A DNA stretch of 64,000 nucleotides from Variovorax sp. dw_308 (GTDB taxonomy: Bacteria; Pseudomonadota; Gammaproteobacteria; Burkholderiales; Burkholderiaceae_C). Shown one piece after another: positions 1-9,778 of this stretch. The notes under the pieces were generated by a model. The model was given only the letters and a program-made list of their open reading frames with translations, made no database searches and was not told where the DNA came from. The first letter of the stretch is position 1. Each line of letters opens with the position of its first letter. The DNA is taken from positions 1 to 64,000 of the forward strand of contig NZ_JAATOM010000023.1 of NCBI RefSeq assembly GCF_019207085.1, in the 5' to 3' direction. The position numbers and the translations under genes were made by a program.

Positions 1-3000
1 GTCGGTGCCTCGATGCCGGAGGAACTGGTGCGGCGCGCCGCCGAGAAGCGCTACACCGCGCTGGCCCTGACCGATGAGTGTTCGGTCTCCGGGGTGGTCC
101 GTGCGCACCTCGAGGCGCGCGAGCGCGGGCTGCACTTCATCGTCGGCAGCGAGATGCTGCTCACCACGGGCAGCGACACCGCCTTTGCCCGCGTGGTGTT
201 CCTCGCGCAGGATCGTCGTGGCTACGGCAACCTGTGCGAGTTGATCACCCTGGCGCGTCGCAGGGCCGCCAAGGGCCTCTACAAGGCGCTGGTGGCCGAT
301 GTGGAGGGCAAGGCACCCAAGGCCCCGCACCTGGCCGGCATGGGCGGCTGCATCGCCCTCCTCCTTCCCGCAGCCGACGCGTCCGTGGAAAGCCTGTTCG
401 CACAGGCCATGTGGCTGCGCACATGGTTTGGCGAACGCGGCTGGATCGCCTGCAGCCGTCCGATGGGAATGAACGACGAGTTGCGCCTATGGGTCGCGGA
501 GCAGGCCTCCGCCCAGGCCGGCGTGCCGATCGTCGCCACCGGTGGCGTGCTGATGCATACGCAAAGCCGCAAACCCGTGCAGGACGTGCTGACCGCCGTG
601 CGAATCGGCAAGACGGTGGCCGACTGTGGCTTCGAACTGCTCGCCAACGCGCAGCAGTACCTGCGAGCGCGCTCGGTGCTGCCCGACCTGTTCCCGCCCG
701 AGTGGCTGCAGCAGAGCGTGCGGATCGCGGGCCTGTGCACCTTCAACCTGGAGGAACTGCGCTACTAATACCCGCAGGAGATCGTGCCGGAGGGCGAGAC
801 ACCGGCCTCGCACCTGCGCAAGCTCGCCTACGCCGGCACCTTGACGCGCTTTCCGGGGGGTCTGCCGGACAAGGTGCGCGCCCAGATCGAGCTTGAGCTG
901 GCCATCATCGCCGAGCTCGCCTACGAGCCCTATTTCCTCACGGTCGCGGACATCGTGCACTGGGCACGGGGGCGCGGCATCCTGTGCCAGGGCCGTGGCT
1001 CGGCCGCCAATTCGGCGGTCTGCTACTGCCTCGGCGTGACCGAGGTCGACCCTGCACGCATGAACGTTCTGTTCGAGCGCTTCATCAGCGTCGAGCGCAA
1101 GGAGCCGCCGGACGTCGACATCGACTTCGAGCACCAGCGCCGCGAGGAAGTGATGCAGTACATCTACAGGAAGTACGGGCGCGACCGGGCGGCCATCACC
1201 GGCGTGATCACGTCCTACCGCACGAAGTCGTCGCTGCGCGATGTCGGCAAGGCGTTGGGCTTTGCGCTGGACACTGTCGAGCGCGTGGCCAAGAACGCCT
1301 ATGGCAACGAGAAGGAATGGATCACCGATGCTTGTCTAGTCGAATGCGGCCTCGACCCGTCGCAGAGCGAGGTCCGCTTGTGGTTGGCCCTGGCCAACGA
1401 GGTCCGGGGCTTCCCGCGCCATCTGAGCCAGCACACGGGCGGCTTTGTCATTGCACGCGACAAGCTCAGTCGCTTGGTGCCGGTGGAGAACGCGGCCATG
1501 GACGATCGCACAGTGGTGCAGTGGGACAAGGACGACTTGGATGCGTTAGGCCTGCTGAAGATCGACGTGCTGGCCTTGGGCATGCTGACGGCGATCCACC
1601 GCGCCTTTGACCTGGTTGCCGGCAAGCTGGGGATTCCCTTCGGCATGCAGCACGTGCCGCCCGAGTGCCCCGTCACCTACGCCATGATCCAGAAGGCCGA
1701 CACGGTGGGCGTGTTCCAGATCGAGAGCCGCGCCCAGATGTCGATGCTGCCGCGGCTCAAGCCCGAGCGCTTCTACGACCTCGTGGTCCAGGTCGCGATC
1801 GTGCGGCCCGGACCGATCCAGGGCGGCATGGTGCACCCCTACCTGCGACGACGCGCCGGCGAGGAGCCGATCGAGTACCCGAGCGACGAGATCAGGGTGG
1901 CGACCGAGCGGACGCTGGGCGTGCCGCTGTTCCAGGAACAGGTGATGCAGATCGCCATGCTGGCGGCCGACTTCACGGCCGGCGAGGCCGACCAGCTGCG
2001 CCGCGCCATGGGCGCGTGGCGCCGCCGCGGGGGCCTGGAGCCGCATCAGCAGAAGCTGGTCAGCCGCATGCTGGCCAAGGGCTACTCGCAGGAGTTCGCC
2101 GATCGCATCTCCAAGCAAGTCGAGGGCTTCGGCAGTTACGGTTTCCCGGAAAGCCATGCGGCCAGCTTCGGCCTGCTGGTCTACGTGAGCTGCTGGCTCA
2201 AGCGCCACCATCCGGACGCCCTCCTTGCCGCGTTGCTCAACAGCCAGCCGATGGGTTTCTATGCGCCCGCGCAACTGGTGCGCGATGCACGCGAGCACGG
2301 CGTCGTGGTGCGGCCGGTCGACGTGACGGTGAGCGACTGGTTCAGCACGCTCGAGGAGGAGGCGCAGGAGACCCAGGAGACCCAGGCACAGCAGACATCG
2401 GGATCACCCACTCGCTGGGATGCGCGCTTCGAGGAACCCTTGCGCGCTGTGCGCCTGGGCATGTCCCGGATCTCGGGCATGCGAGAAGCCGTCGCGTTGC
2501 GTCTCATGGCCGAGCGCGCGAAGTCGCCGTTCGCCAGTGTGGAGGACATGGGCCGGCGAGCCGGGCAGGATGCGCACGACCTGCGGTGCCTGTCGGCAGC
2601 CGATGCGCTGCGCAGCCTCGCAGGCTACCGGGCCAACGCGGTCTGGGAAGCCATCGGTGTCGAGACACGGCCGACCGAAGTGCTGCGCGATGCGCCGACG
2701 CTGGAGGCGCCTGTCGAGTTCCGCCCACCCACCGAGGGCGTCGACATTGCCGACGACTATGCGTCGATGGGCCTGACATTGCGTCGCCACCCTTTGGCGC
2801 TGCTTCGTGCCAGGCTCACTGGTTGGGGCATCCGCACGGCGGACGACCTTCGGCGCAACGCTCGGGACAAGGAGCAGGTGCGCGCAAGCGGCATCGTGAC
2901 GCACCGGCAGCAGCCCAGCACGGCCAGTGGGGTGATCTTCGCAACACTGGAAGACGAGACCGGCACCGTCAACATCATCGTCTGGCCGAGCGTGGCCGAG

Positions 3001-3153
3001 GCGCAGCGCGCCGCCCTCAGGGGATCGATGTTGCTCAGCGTCCAGGGCATGTGGCAGTCCGAAAAAGGGGTGCATTCGCTGGTCGCTCAGAAGCTCGTCA
3101 ATCACGACCGGTTGCTGGGGCGCCTGCGGGCTTCGAGTCGGGACTTCAGATAG
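1..3153 (+). pseudogene. dnaE2: Error-prone DNA polymerase III alpha subunit DnaE2 (ImuC), 5' end outside window, interrupted by an in-frame stop
   Basis: DnaE2 is the translesion polymerase of the SOS-induced ImuA-ImuB-DnaE2 mutasome. Frame 1 is open from base 1. It begins inside the PHP domain (PEELVRRAAEKRYTALALTDECSV), so only about 20 N-terminal residues are missing. A TAA at 766-768 splits the gene, and the same frame continues without a shift (YPQEIVPEGETPASHLRKLAYAG). Family members usually have Glu or a similar residue at that point, so a single GAA-to-TAA change would explain it. The 3' part holds the polymerase core, including the catalytic motif PDVDIDFEHQRREE, the fingers and HhH regions, and a C-terminal OB fold (VRASGIVTHRQQPSTASGVI). 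AGGAG at 776-780 precedes GTG 784, so reinitiation is conceivable, but both are also ordinary DnaE2 codons. Its imuA/imuB partners would lie to the left. Family assignment is certain; whether the stop is real is not. Confidence 0.93.
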
Positions 3154-3271
3154 GGCCTCACGCTGGAGCCACGAGGGAGACGCAGTTGCGATACCCAGAC
3201 CTCGGGCAAATCCTGAGAGGGATACGACAGCGCGGCGCGATGCCGCCGCCACACAATGGAGGTTGAAGACC

Positions 3272-4201
3272 TTGGACCTTGACTTGCTTGACCAGATGCA
3301 ACTCGACATCTTCGAAGACAGCCGCGACGTGATGCTCAGGAACGACGTCACACATGCGCTCGAGCAGCGCGACGCACTCGGCGCTCGATCGGCCTGCGAC
3401 CGCCTTGCGCGGGACTATCCCGCCGACGATAGCCTGCCCGCACTGCTGGCCCTCGCGCGGTCCATTGAAGCAGGTGACCTTGGCCAGCCACAGGCCATCG
3501 GCGACCACGAAGCATTGCGCGCCGCGCGCAAGATGCTGGAATTGACCATCTGCCCTGCTGCGCAGCGTGTCTTCGACCACGGCGGTGCAAGCCGTTGGCT
3601 CCGGACAAGCTGGCAAGACTTGGCCCGACGCGCCGGCGCGCTACCCTTCGATGCGAAGAGCCCCCAAGACCATGCCGCTGCCCTTTGGCTCCGTGCGGGC
3701 GCCTGGGAAGACGCGGCGCAGTCAGTCGCATCTATCGAATCATGGCGACGGATACCGACGCCGCTCGCCTGGATGGCCGAGGCCCGCTTGCACCTGCTCG
3801 GTCTGCGCGCGACCTGGCCGCTTTTGGCGGAGCTGGGCTGGTTGTCGCCCACGCTGCTGGAAAGCCTTGCCCAGCGCTCGCCCGACCCGCTCTTGCCCCA
3901 GTTGATACGCAGTTTCGAGGCCAACTTCAATGCCGACGTCGACGCGATCCAGGAAGGCGGCGCCGACATCGTTGAACTGAGTTGGTTTGCGGCATGGGTG
4001 CTGACCGAGCGCCCCGTGTTTCGGGGGCACTTGGCGCTCGCCCAGGCCTCGCAGCACAGCGCGCCGGAGCGCGCAATGCGTCTCATGGTCGAACTGCTCG
4101 GCCTGGAGCGGCAGGGCCGCCACGCTGACATCGTGCTTCGACGAAAAGAGTTGCGTGACCTTCAGCCGTCGCTGTACGCGGCGTACATGAAGACGCGCTG
4201 A
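3272..4201 (+). CDS. Hypothetical protein, about 310 aa, helical, no recognised domain
   Basis: A soluble protein rich in Ala, Leu and Arg, with long helical stretches and no signal peptide or membrane segment. I do not recognise a family. The longest frame starts at TTG 3263, but GGAGG at 3258-3262 touches that codon. The next in-frame TTG at 3272 (LDLDLLDQMQLDIFEDSRDV) lies 9 bases after GGAGG and is the better start. A nearby ATG at 3256 is out of frame. The repeating helical segments (for example ALEQRDALGARSACDRLARDYPADDSLPALLALA) recall TPR-like scaffolds, but no repeat consensus is clear. It lies 118 bp after dnaE2 on the same strand and may be co-transcribed. Coding status is well supported by length and codon use; function is unknown. 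Confidence 0.75.
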   Translation: MDLDLLDQMQLDIFEDSRDVMLRNDVTHALEQRDALGARSACDRLARDYPADDSLPALLALARSIEAGDLGQPQAIGDHEALRAARKMLELTICPAAQRVFDHGGASRWLRTSWQDLARRAGALPFDAKSPQDHAAALWLRAGAWEDAAQSVASIESWRRIPTPLAWMAEARLHLLGLRATWPLLAELGWLSPTLLESLAQRSPDPLLPQLIRSFEANFNADVDAIQEGGADIVELSWFAAWVLTERPVFRGHLALAQASQHSAPERAMRLMVELLGLERQGRHADIVLRRKELRDLQPSLYAAYMKTR

Positions 4202-4349
4202 GGATGGTGTCGGGCGACTTGGCCCCCATGTCCCTGTTCTCCCGATGTGCAAGACACTTCCGGCTCTCGAGATGGACCGCGCTCAGAACGTTACTAGCAC
4301 GACAGAAGCAGAGATTGCCTGTGACCGCGCGGCGACAACGTGCTCCTTC

Positions 4350-5036
4350 CTACCAGTGGGACGGCTTGCTGACTGGCTTTTTCCTGGAAGGGACATGTGT
4401 CGGCAGTTGAGCGGCGGCAAGCTCCTCGTCCCGAATGTGATGACGCACCCAGTCGGCGAGCGCGGTCAGGCGCTTGTTGGAATACACGCCCTCCTCCTTT
4501 GCGCTTTCGCGAAGCGGCGTCACGAGCCCAATCACGATGCCTGGGGCGTCGGAACGGACCATCTGCAACGCAGGCTCGAGATCACTGTCGTTCGAACAGA
4601 CCACCAATTGCTCGCATTGCGAACGCGTGGCGTCGCGATAGATGTGCAAGGCCAAGTTCACGTCGGTCTGCTTTTCTTCGATCATCCAGACTGGGTGCAA
4701 TTCGACTTTGTTCGGAGGCTGCCCCGGGACGTGACGGGGAAGGGACGAGGTCCCGAGGATATGGAAGCCCTGGATGACTTCGATGAGAAGGGGATGCCTG
4801 AGCAAGAGGGCGCGGTGATACCGCTTTTGAGCGGACTCCGAATCGGCACCGTGGCGAGCGTAGGACGCCTTGATGGGCGCCGTGAAGAACTTGACCGCCA
4901 CCACATTCGCTGACGGATCCTGCACGGCGAGGATGGCATCGCGAAAAAGTGCAACCACGTCAAGCCACTTGAATGGTGACCCGCGCAGGCGCGAATAGTA
5001 GAGGTTGTAGCCGTCGATGTAGACCGTGGTTCTCAA
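4350..5036 (-). CDS. NYN domain (DUF88, PIN-like) putative ribonuclease
   Basis: NYN-domain proteins have a PIN/FLAP-nuclease-like fold and are predicted RNA-processing enzymes. The N-terminus RTTVYIDGYNLYYSRLRGSPFKWLDVV carries the first acidic motif (YIDGYN). EEKQTDVNLALHIYRDA gives the second Asp, and LVVCSNDSDLEPALQMV the third (SNDSDL), as expected for the metal-binding acidic triad. The C-terminus ends in a basic tail (PSRKKPVSKPSHW). The frame is open back to ATG 5063, but that codon sits inside the hairpin at 5054-5079. TTG 5036 gives the usual family start (MRTTVYIDGYN), so I use it. The gene stands alone, opposite in strand to its neighbours. Similar genes occur in many Burkholderiales accessory regions. 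Family is secure; the RNA target is unknown. Confidence 0.85.
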   Translation of the reverse strand: MRTTVYIDGYNLYYSRLRGSPFKWLDVVALFRDAILAVQDPSANVVAVKFFTAPIKASYARHGADSESAQKRYHRALLLRHPLLIEVIQGFHILGTSSLPRHVPGQPPNKVELHPVWMIEEKQTDVNLALHIYRDATRSQCEQLVVCSNDSDLEPALQMVRSDAPGIVIGLVTPLRESAKEEGVYSNKRLTALADWVRHHIRDEELAAAQLPTHVPSRKKPVSKPSHW

Positions 5037-5053
5037 TGCGATCGCCAGATATG

Positions 5054-5079
5054 AAAAAACCACCCGGAGGTGGTTTTTT
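5054..5079. terminator. Bidirectional terminator-like hairpin
   Basis: Arms AAAAAACCACC (5054-5064) and GGTGGTTTTTT (5069-5079) are perfectly complementary around a CGGA loop, so each strand ends in a T-run. It lies immediately upstream of the NYN gene start on the minus strand, where it could end read-through from upstream or act as a leader attenuator. Confidence 0.7.
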
Positions 5080-5262
5080 CGCCCTAAGCGAGAGCCAACC
5101 GAATGACACTGCGAAGGGATTGTGCGTCGATTTTAGCACGTCTGCCGGACGCCAGTGGTGACGCAACGCCGCGTAGGGCGGGAGCCGAAAGATGAGGCCA
5201 TCTCGGCATCGCGCTGCGCATGTCGGCGGCGTGCTGCCGAACTGACGGCACTGACTGCCCCG

Positions 5263-5279
5263 CTAGCCCGGAAATTTCA
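5263..5279 (+). repeat. IS1380 left end: CTAG target copy plus inverted repeat
   Basis: CTAG (5263-5266) followed by CCCGGAAATTTCA (5267-5279). The reverse complement matches the right end except for two internal bases. Confidence 0.8.
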
Positions 5280-6838
5280 CCAGTACAGGGTCGGCAGCCT
5301 CGTGCCGGAGCGCGTTGACATTGGTATCTGACGCCAATTTCAACCGAGGACTGCCGATGCCAAAGTGTGCCGACCGGGTGATGGATTTGGGGCGCTTGGG
5401 TCGGCGCATCATCGAGGCCAATTTCGAGGGCGGCGACATCGGTTCGGACGGTGGCGTGTTGCTGCTACGGCGCGTGGATGAGCGCATCGGGTTGAGTCGC
5501 GCAGCTGCGGCAGTGCTCGGTGATCCACGCGATCCGACGCGCATCACGCACACCCTGCGCGACTTGCTTGCACAGCGCATCTACGGCCTGTGCTGCGGCT
5601 ACGAAGACCTCAACGACCATGACGTGTTGCGCTCGGACTTGCTGATGCAAACGGCCGTGGGAAGGGTCGATGCGCTGGCCAGTTCGCCCACGCTCAGTCG
5701 CCTGGAGACACGCGCCACGCGAGCCCAGGCGGTGGCCTTGCATGGCGTGCTCATCGAGCAATTCATCGCCAGCCAGAAGATCGCTCCCGAAGAACTGGTG
5801 CTGGACATCGACGCCTCGGACGTGCCGCTGCACGGCGCCCAGGAGCTCAGCGAATTCCACGCTTACTACGACCGTCACTGCTATCTGCCGCTGTACGTGT
5901 TCTGCGGCCAGGCCATGCTCGCGTGCGTGCTGCGACGCAGCCGCATCGACGGTGCGAAGAACGCCGCAGCCGTCATCAAGCTTCTGGTGCGGCGGCTGCG
6001 CCAGGCGTGGCCCGAAGTGCGCATCATCGTGCGCGGTGACTCGGGCTTCTGTCGCCAGCGCCTGCTGCGCTGGTGTGAACGCTCGGGCGTGAACTACATC
6101 GTGGGTCTTGCGCGTAACGCACGGCTGGAAGGCATCGTGCAGTACGCTGAGGCGATGCTGGCCGATGAGTACGCGCGCACCGGCGTCAAGCAGCGCCTGA
6201 TCGACGAGTTCGTCTACGCGGCCGACAGCTGGGACATCGAACGACGCGTGATCACGCGGCTGGAGCACGGTGTACAGGGCAACAACCCGCGCTTCGTGGT
6301 GACCGATCTCCAGGGCGATGCCGTACAGCTGTATGAGCGGCTGTACTGTGCCCGCGGCGAAGCCGAGAACCGCATCAAGGAGGCGCAACTCGACCTGTTC
6401 GGCACGCGGGCGAGTTGTCACCGCTTTGCGGCCAACCAGCTACGCTTGCTGCTGGCGGCGTTGGCCTACACGTTGATGCAGCGCCTTCGAGAACTTGCCC
6501 TGAAAGGCAGTGAGCTGGAGCGCGCCACCGCGGCCACGATCCGCGTGCGGCTGCTGAAGATCGGAGCGGCCATCGTGCGCAACACGCGCCGTGTGCGAGT
6601 GCTGCTGGCCTCGCATCACCCGCTGCGCAGCGTGTTCCTCAGCGCCGCCCAGGCGCTGGCCCCTTGAGCCTTATCCAGTGCTGTCCCCGGCACGCTGACA
6701 AACAATGGGGGTAAGGGGGCGTTGTGTCCAAAATCGGCCACGACTCCATCCAGTACCCCGCATCGCTTGCAAGGCCCGACAAAAAACCGTTCGCAGTCTC
6801 AATCGGCGTCGCGTCCGACTACCGATGAAAAGTCCGGG
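5267..6838 (+). mobile_element. Complete IS1380-family insertion sequence
   Basis: The element is 1572 bp with one transposase gene. Terminal inverted repeats start CCCGGAAATTTCA at the left (5267) and read TGAAAAGTCCGGG at the right (ending 6838). Both ends are flanked by CTAG (5263-5266 and 6839-6842), matching the 4-bp target duplication known for the family. The intact gene and matching ends suggest a recent and possibly active copy. The right CTAG supplies the TAG stop codon of the neighbouring minus-strand gene, so the insertion left that gene whole. Confidence 0.88.
5357..6667 (+). CDS. IS1380-family DDE transposase
   Basis: A 436-aa transposase that cuts and joins the ends of its own element. 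DDE-type motifs are visible in order: VLDIDASDVPLHGA (first Asp), IIVRGDSGFCRQRLL (second Asp, the RGDSGFCR box typical of IS1380) and ARGEAENRIKEAQLDLF (catalytic Glu). The C-terminal part (FAANQLRLLLAALAYTLMQRLR) is also characteristic. ATG 5357 is chosen because GAGGA at 5346-5350 sits 6 bases upstream; the longer frame to 5315 lacks such a site. The gene fills most of the element and shows no frameshift, so it is probably functional. Confidence 0.93.
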   Translation: MPKCADRVMDLGRLGRRIIEANFEGGDIGSDGGVLLLRRVDERIGLSRAAAAVLGDPRDPTRITHTLRDLLAQRIYGLCCGYEDLNDHDVLRSDLLMQTAVGRVDALASSPTLSRLETRATRAQAVALHGVLIEQFIASQKIAPEELVLDIDASDVPLHGAQELSEFHAYYDRHCYLPLYVFCGQAMLACVLRRSRIDGAKNAAAVIKLLVRRLRQAWPEVRIIVRGDSGFCRQRLLRWCERSGVNYIVGLARNARLEGIVQYAEAMLADEYARTGVKQRLIDEFVYAADSWDIERRVITRLEHGVQGNNPRFVVTDLQGDAVQLYERLYCARGEAENRIKEAQLDLFGTRASCHRFAANQLRLLLAALAYTLMQRLRELALKGSELERATAATIRVRLLKIGAAIVRNTRRVRVLLASHHPLRSVFLSAAQALAP

Positions 6839-6842
6839 CTAG
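6826..6842 (+). repeat. IS1380 right end: inverted repeat plus CTAG target copy
   Basis: TGAAAAGTCCGGG (6826-6838) followed by CTAG (6839-6842). It pairs with the left terminus; the palindromic CTAG reads the same in both flanks. Confidence 0.8.
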
Positions 6843-7081
6843 CGCAGGTCGTTCCATCTTGTCGGGTCGTCCGCGCCCTCATCACCCCACGTACAGCGCC
6901 CACAGCGCATGCTGTGGTACACGGTCCGGCCATCCTTGACGGCGGTCACGACAGGTGCGGAGTCGCAATTCTCGCAGCGACTCAGGTAGTCCGGCTCGAA
7001 GCCATCGATCTGTGTAATTTCATCCATGGCGCGTTCATACCACGTCGACCGGTCGTTGCTGTGACCAAGGACCAGGGCCAC
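6839..7081 (-). CDS. Small putative zinc-ribbon protein, about 80 aa
   Basis: The product contains two Cys pairs, CENCDSAP and MRCGRCTWG, spaced like a zinc ribbon, and an acidic N-terminus (MDEITQIDGFEPDYLSRC). No known family is recognised. The longest frame starts at GTG 7081; an ATG at 7027 would give a 62-aa form beginning at MDEITQ, and no strong ribosome-binding site separates the two. The stop codon TAG (6839-6841) is made by the CTAG target duplication of the adjacent IS1380 element, so its C-terminus was preserved at insertion. The neighbouring regions give no functional clue. Confidence 0.55.
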   Translation of the reverse strand: MALVLGHSNDRSTWYERAMDEITQIDGFEPDYLSRCENCDSAPVVTAVKDGRTVYHSMRCGRCTWGDEGADDPTRWNDLR

Positions 7082-7084
7082 TTC

Positions 7085-7477
7085 GCCGTGATTCGCCTTT
7101 GCGGATGAAGCCTTCAGCGAGCGAAACGATGTCCAACGTGACTCGAGAGCAGTGACGAGGTGGTTTGCAGCTGTGGCCGAGCCCAGTCGAGAAGCTCACG
7201 CTGCGGGACATGTGGCTCGGGGGCCGTCGGCATTGGGAGCGGAAGAGACGACGAGGCCTCAAGTTTGTGCCCATGGCTTACTCATGACGTCGAGGATGTC
7301 GGGTTGACGTGAAGAGGGACCAGCCCATTCACATCACCAAGCGCGCGTTTGGGAGATTGAATACATCCTCAAAGCCGCGGGCGAAATCGTGATCTCGCCC
7401 CCTTTTCGTCGCGCGCTCGATACGCCTGTGTGACCCTCCCCTGCCGGACCGCGAGAAGCGGAAGCTTTGTCGTCTGA
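7085..7477. other. Region without a recognised gene
   Basis: No convincing gene on either strand. A short plus-strand stretch near 7190-7285 (frame reading LTLRDMWLGGRRHWERKRRRGLKF in two parts) could be the tail of a lost gene, but nothing identifies it. Confidence 0.4.
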
Positions 7478-9665
7478 TTAGATGCTGTCCCAGACCGATT
7501 GCGATTGCACCACCTGGATGAACCGCCGAGATGTGAAGCCTTGCGGGTACAGCGAGCCAGGCGCACTCGGATGCATCCCGCCCAACAGACCGGCCGGGTC
7601 GTACAGCAGGCCACGGTCGTCGCGCAATGCAATGAGGATCTCCTCGAGGGAAATTTTCAGGAACCCGGCGAAGCGTTGATGGTCGCATTCAATCGAGGTG
7701 TCGACGATCCATCCGTGCACCTCGCATGCCTTCGCACCCGCTTCCAGCCCGAGGTCCGCGGCAAGTGCGCCTTCCGCCCGCAGTTCGGCCGTCACCGCCT
7801 TGACCTTGCGTTGCAGTTGGCGGCCGGCTTTGCGCAAGGTCGAGTTGGCATGGAACCAGGCATCGCGTTGCGACATTCGCATGAACGTAGATTTCACCTC
7901 CAGCACGAGCACGAAGCCATCGAGCGCGCAAATGATGTCGACCTCTCCCGCATCGCCATGCGTCGCGCGATCTGGCATCCAGTTAAGTCGCACCGAGAAC
8001 CCGCGCGCCGCAAGCGCACTCCCGAGCTTGGCCTCGATTCGCTCGGTCTCCGCACGAACTCTCCGCGGCCCTGTCCGAGCCGGCGCAGGTTGTTGATCGC
8101 TGCAGTGCTGTTGTTCTGTACGCCAACGAGCCAGGGAAGCTGAACGAGACAGGGCCCGAACTTCAGGAACGGGCGTTCGAACAGTTCGGGATGCGGCTCG
8201 CGGTCTGTACCCTGGCGCATCCTTGATGCGAGGGCACTCCAATCGCTGGTCCAGAAGTTCAGAATCCGTGCTGCCATTGCCGCGTTGCCCTCGGGAGCTT
8301 CTGGCGTGACGGCCCATCCGGTGATGTTGGCAATCTTGCTGAACGATGGGACCAGGTCAGCGGAAAGCGATTCTGAAAACCTTGGCGCACTCCGTCCTCG
8401 GCCAGTCGCCGGAGCGAGACCCTCCAGTTGCCAGTGGCCCTGTAGTGCCCCATGAAAGCTTCCATGAAGTCGCGCTGGAAGAACGCCGACGTCAGCTCGA
8501 GCGACAGCAGCGCCTGGAACAGATCCACCTCGTCGCCGCTGTCGGTGGTCACGCGCTCCGCAACGCCGTACACCTCGGTCAGTCGAAGGCGTGTGCGGAT
8601 GGCGCGCAGGTACGCCAGCAGGTTGGCTTCATCATTTTCCGGGCGCCCGAGGGTTCGGTTGGCTAGCGGCAATCGCTCGAATTCTTCGACGGCTCGATAA
8701 AACCAGTATTCATGCAGACGGGCGAGCTTGCGGCTGTCGCGCTCCCAGACCGCAAGCCGGTCGTCATCGACCGTCTCGATATCCAGCACCTCGCCATGTC
8801 GGACGAACCGGATGCCGTCGTCATAGCTGTACGCATCCGCGGAAAGCGAGACGAACTCATTGAGTTCGATCTGCGCTTCGAGCAACGCGCGGAACGCGCC
8901 TCGGACCTGGTGCCCCGCGGCCGGTGCGCCCTGCAGCACTGGCCCGAGGTAGCGCGCGAGCGATGGCGCCATCGCCGCGTCATCGAGTCGCAGATCCTCG
9001 GGGCGAGCCGTGCCGAGTTTCCAGAGCAGGATGTCGTTGATCGCGTGCCACGCGCCCTCCTCCGCCGACATCGCTTCGTCCCGGCGAACCGCCGAGGACA
9101 TGCCCATCGGCACAAGGTGCTCGAAGGCATAAAGGCTCGCAAGGATGAGAAGTTCGAACGGGGTCGTGTCGGCCAGTGCTTCCTGCCACCTGGCGACCTC
9201 CTCGGTGCGCGCAAGATGCGCCACCGAAAAGATTTCGAGCACCCGGTTCAACTCTTCGATGTCAAGGTGTCGGGCGGCGACGCTCTGCAGGTCAAGGCGA
9301 TGGCGCGAAGCCGCGCGCAGGACCAGACCGGACCGACGCACTGCCGTGCACAGCGTCTCCGGCGCCACATCGGCAATTCGCGACAAGAGGGTCGCATTGA
9401 AAATCTTGTCTTGTGCGAAGTAGCGGGCCAGTGCGAGAGTCAGCAGTTCGGAGCGCCAAAGTTCGGCCGGAAGGTCGTGCGAAGCAAGGATTGCCCAGAA
9501 ATCCTGATCGCGCTGTCCCGCGGTGATCTTGTGCTTGCCACGCAGTTTCGGACTGCCGTCAAGGTACGCCGTTGTACAACGCTCGATGTTGTCCTGAAGG
9601 GATCGAGCGTTGGCGTCCCCGCCTTGGAACCATCGGGCGTAAAGATTCGCGGCGTCGGTGCTCAT
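7478..9665 (-). pseudogene. Large unknown gene with C-terminal PD-(D/E)XK-like segment, broken by two frameshifts
   Basis: Three minus-strand frames make one continuous product. The first runs from ATG 9665 (MSTDAANLYARWFQGGDANA) to about 8355. A frameshift then leads into a second frame (LVPSFSKIANITGWAVTPEAPEG, then MAARILNFWTSDWSAL) to about 8060. A second shift near the codons for GEFVR leads into the last frame (RAETERIEAKLGSALAARGFSV), ending at 7478. The last part reads GDAGEVDIICALDGFVLVLEVKSTF, which fits the D and E-x-K residues of a restriction-endonuclease-like fold. The repaired protein would be about 730 aa. The N-terminal two thirds are helical and unrecognised. Either the gene is dead or the assembly has two indels. 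The nuclease-like segment is an inference from motif spacing. Confidence 0.7.
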
Positions 9666-9778
9666 TGCGGCCACTTCATCGTCACACGCATTTCTTCTCT
9701 TCAATTCAATAGGCTTTGCGAGGACGTATGCGGTCCCAATCAATGATTCCCTGCCTTCGACAAGCGTCGAGACCCGGT

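Noticed and set aside
2404..3351. Long antisense frames opposite dnaE2
   Set aside because: Shadow frames; no ribosome-binding site or homology.
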